Of a stretch of DNA of 64,000 nucleotides, positions 63,926 to 64,000 are shown in pieces. Source of the DNA: Theocolax elegans. Lineage: Eukaryota > Arthropoda > Insecta > Hymenoptera > Cerocephalidae. A model generated the notes under the pieces. It did not search any database. It was not told the DNA's origin and was given only the letters and a program-made list of their open reading frames with translations. How positions within the stretch are numbered: the stretch's first letter is position 1; every line of letters starts with the position of its first letter. A program made the translations under genes and the position numbers. Location of the stretch: assembly GCA_026168455.1 (NCBI GenBank), contig CM047426.1, positions 71,761,986-71,825,985 on the forward strand. Direction: 5' to 3'.

Positions 63926-64000
63926 TATCTGTCTTTAAAATCTATCCAACTTCAAAGTGGGTTTTATGCCGTATGAGCTTTTCCCCTCAGGTAAACGAGC

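Overview
The window is eukaryotic and reads as arthropod DNA, most likely an insect, and an ant or other hymenopteran is plausible but not shown. The evidence is AT-rich spacers, short spliceosomal introns with GT/AG ends, TATA boxes about 25-33 bases before TCAG-type initiators, and a typical arthropod mix of transposable elements. I see no clear single-copy host gene. The window is a nest of mobile elements.

Region 1 (1-26.8 kb). A transposase of EnSpm/CACTA type (minus strand) is cut in two by a complete Polinton/Maverick at 1581-23900. The Polinton has terminal inverted repeats of about 250 bp and a 6-bp target duplication, ATTGTT. Removing the element and one duplication restores the transposase frame. 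The Polinton carries a protein-primed-type DNA polymerase B with one intron, a retroviral-like integrase with chromodomain, an FtsK/HerA-type packaging ATPase, an adenain-like protease, a phospholipase A2-type virion protein, major and minor capsid proteins and several small genes. The polymerase, integrase and ATPase are broken by frameshifts, so this copy is probably dead or carries assembly errors. Near its left end sits a nested copia LTR retrotransposon (2976-9835, target duplication ATATG) whose gag-integrase middle is replaced by a tandem array of about 288 bp. Head to head with the EnSpm transposase is a four-exon gene for a BEN-domain protein, possibly the same element's second gene.

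Region 2 (27-38.5 kb). This is a Penelope remnant, then a pair of near-identical inverted repeats (28.1-28.9 kb and 37.9-38.5 kb). They enclose decayed pieces of at least one further Polinton: a DVQGF-family ORF, a minor capsid tail, a major capsid gene and three small related ORFs. The region is broken by a TA-flanked MITE, a 1.5-kb palindrome and a hAT transposon. Three perfect or near-perfect histone-type mRNA 3' stem-loops lie in this unit, two of them in the inverted repeats.

Region 3 (38.5-57.9 kb). Fragments of one Ty3/gypsy family on the plus strand carry gag, RT, RNase H, an OTU-like domain, integrase and an envelope-like glycoprotein. The pieces are complementary but scrambled. Two copies of a second gypsy family on the minus strand have a CCHC (gag-like) ORF downstream of integrase. 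A nearly full-length LINE (45.4-48.3 kb), a second LINE RT fragment and a foldback element with CACTA-like ends are interspersed.

Region 4 (57.9-64 kb). Two R1-clade LINEs lie head to tail on the minus strand, each bounded by (ACAY)n-type microsatellite, as in microsatellite-targeting R1-clade families such as Waldo.

The interest lies in the Polinton gene set and in the histone-type stem-loops. Nothing here looks bacterial, and there is no CRISPR array or rRNA gene.
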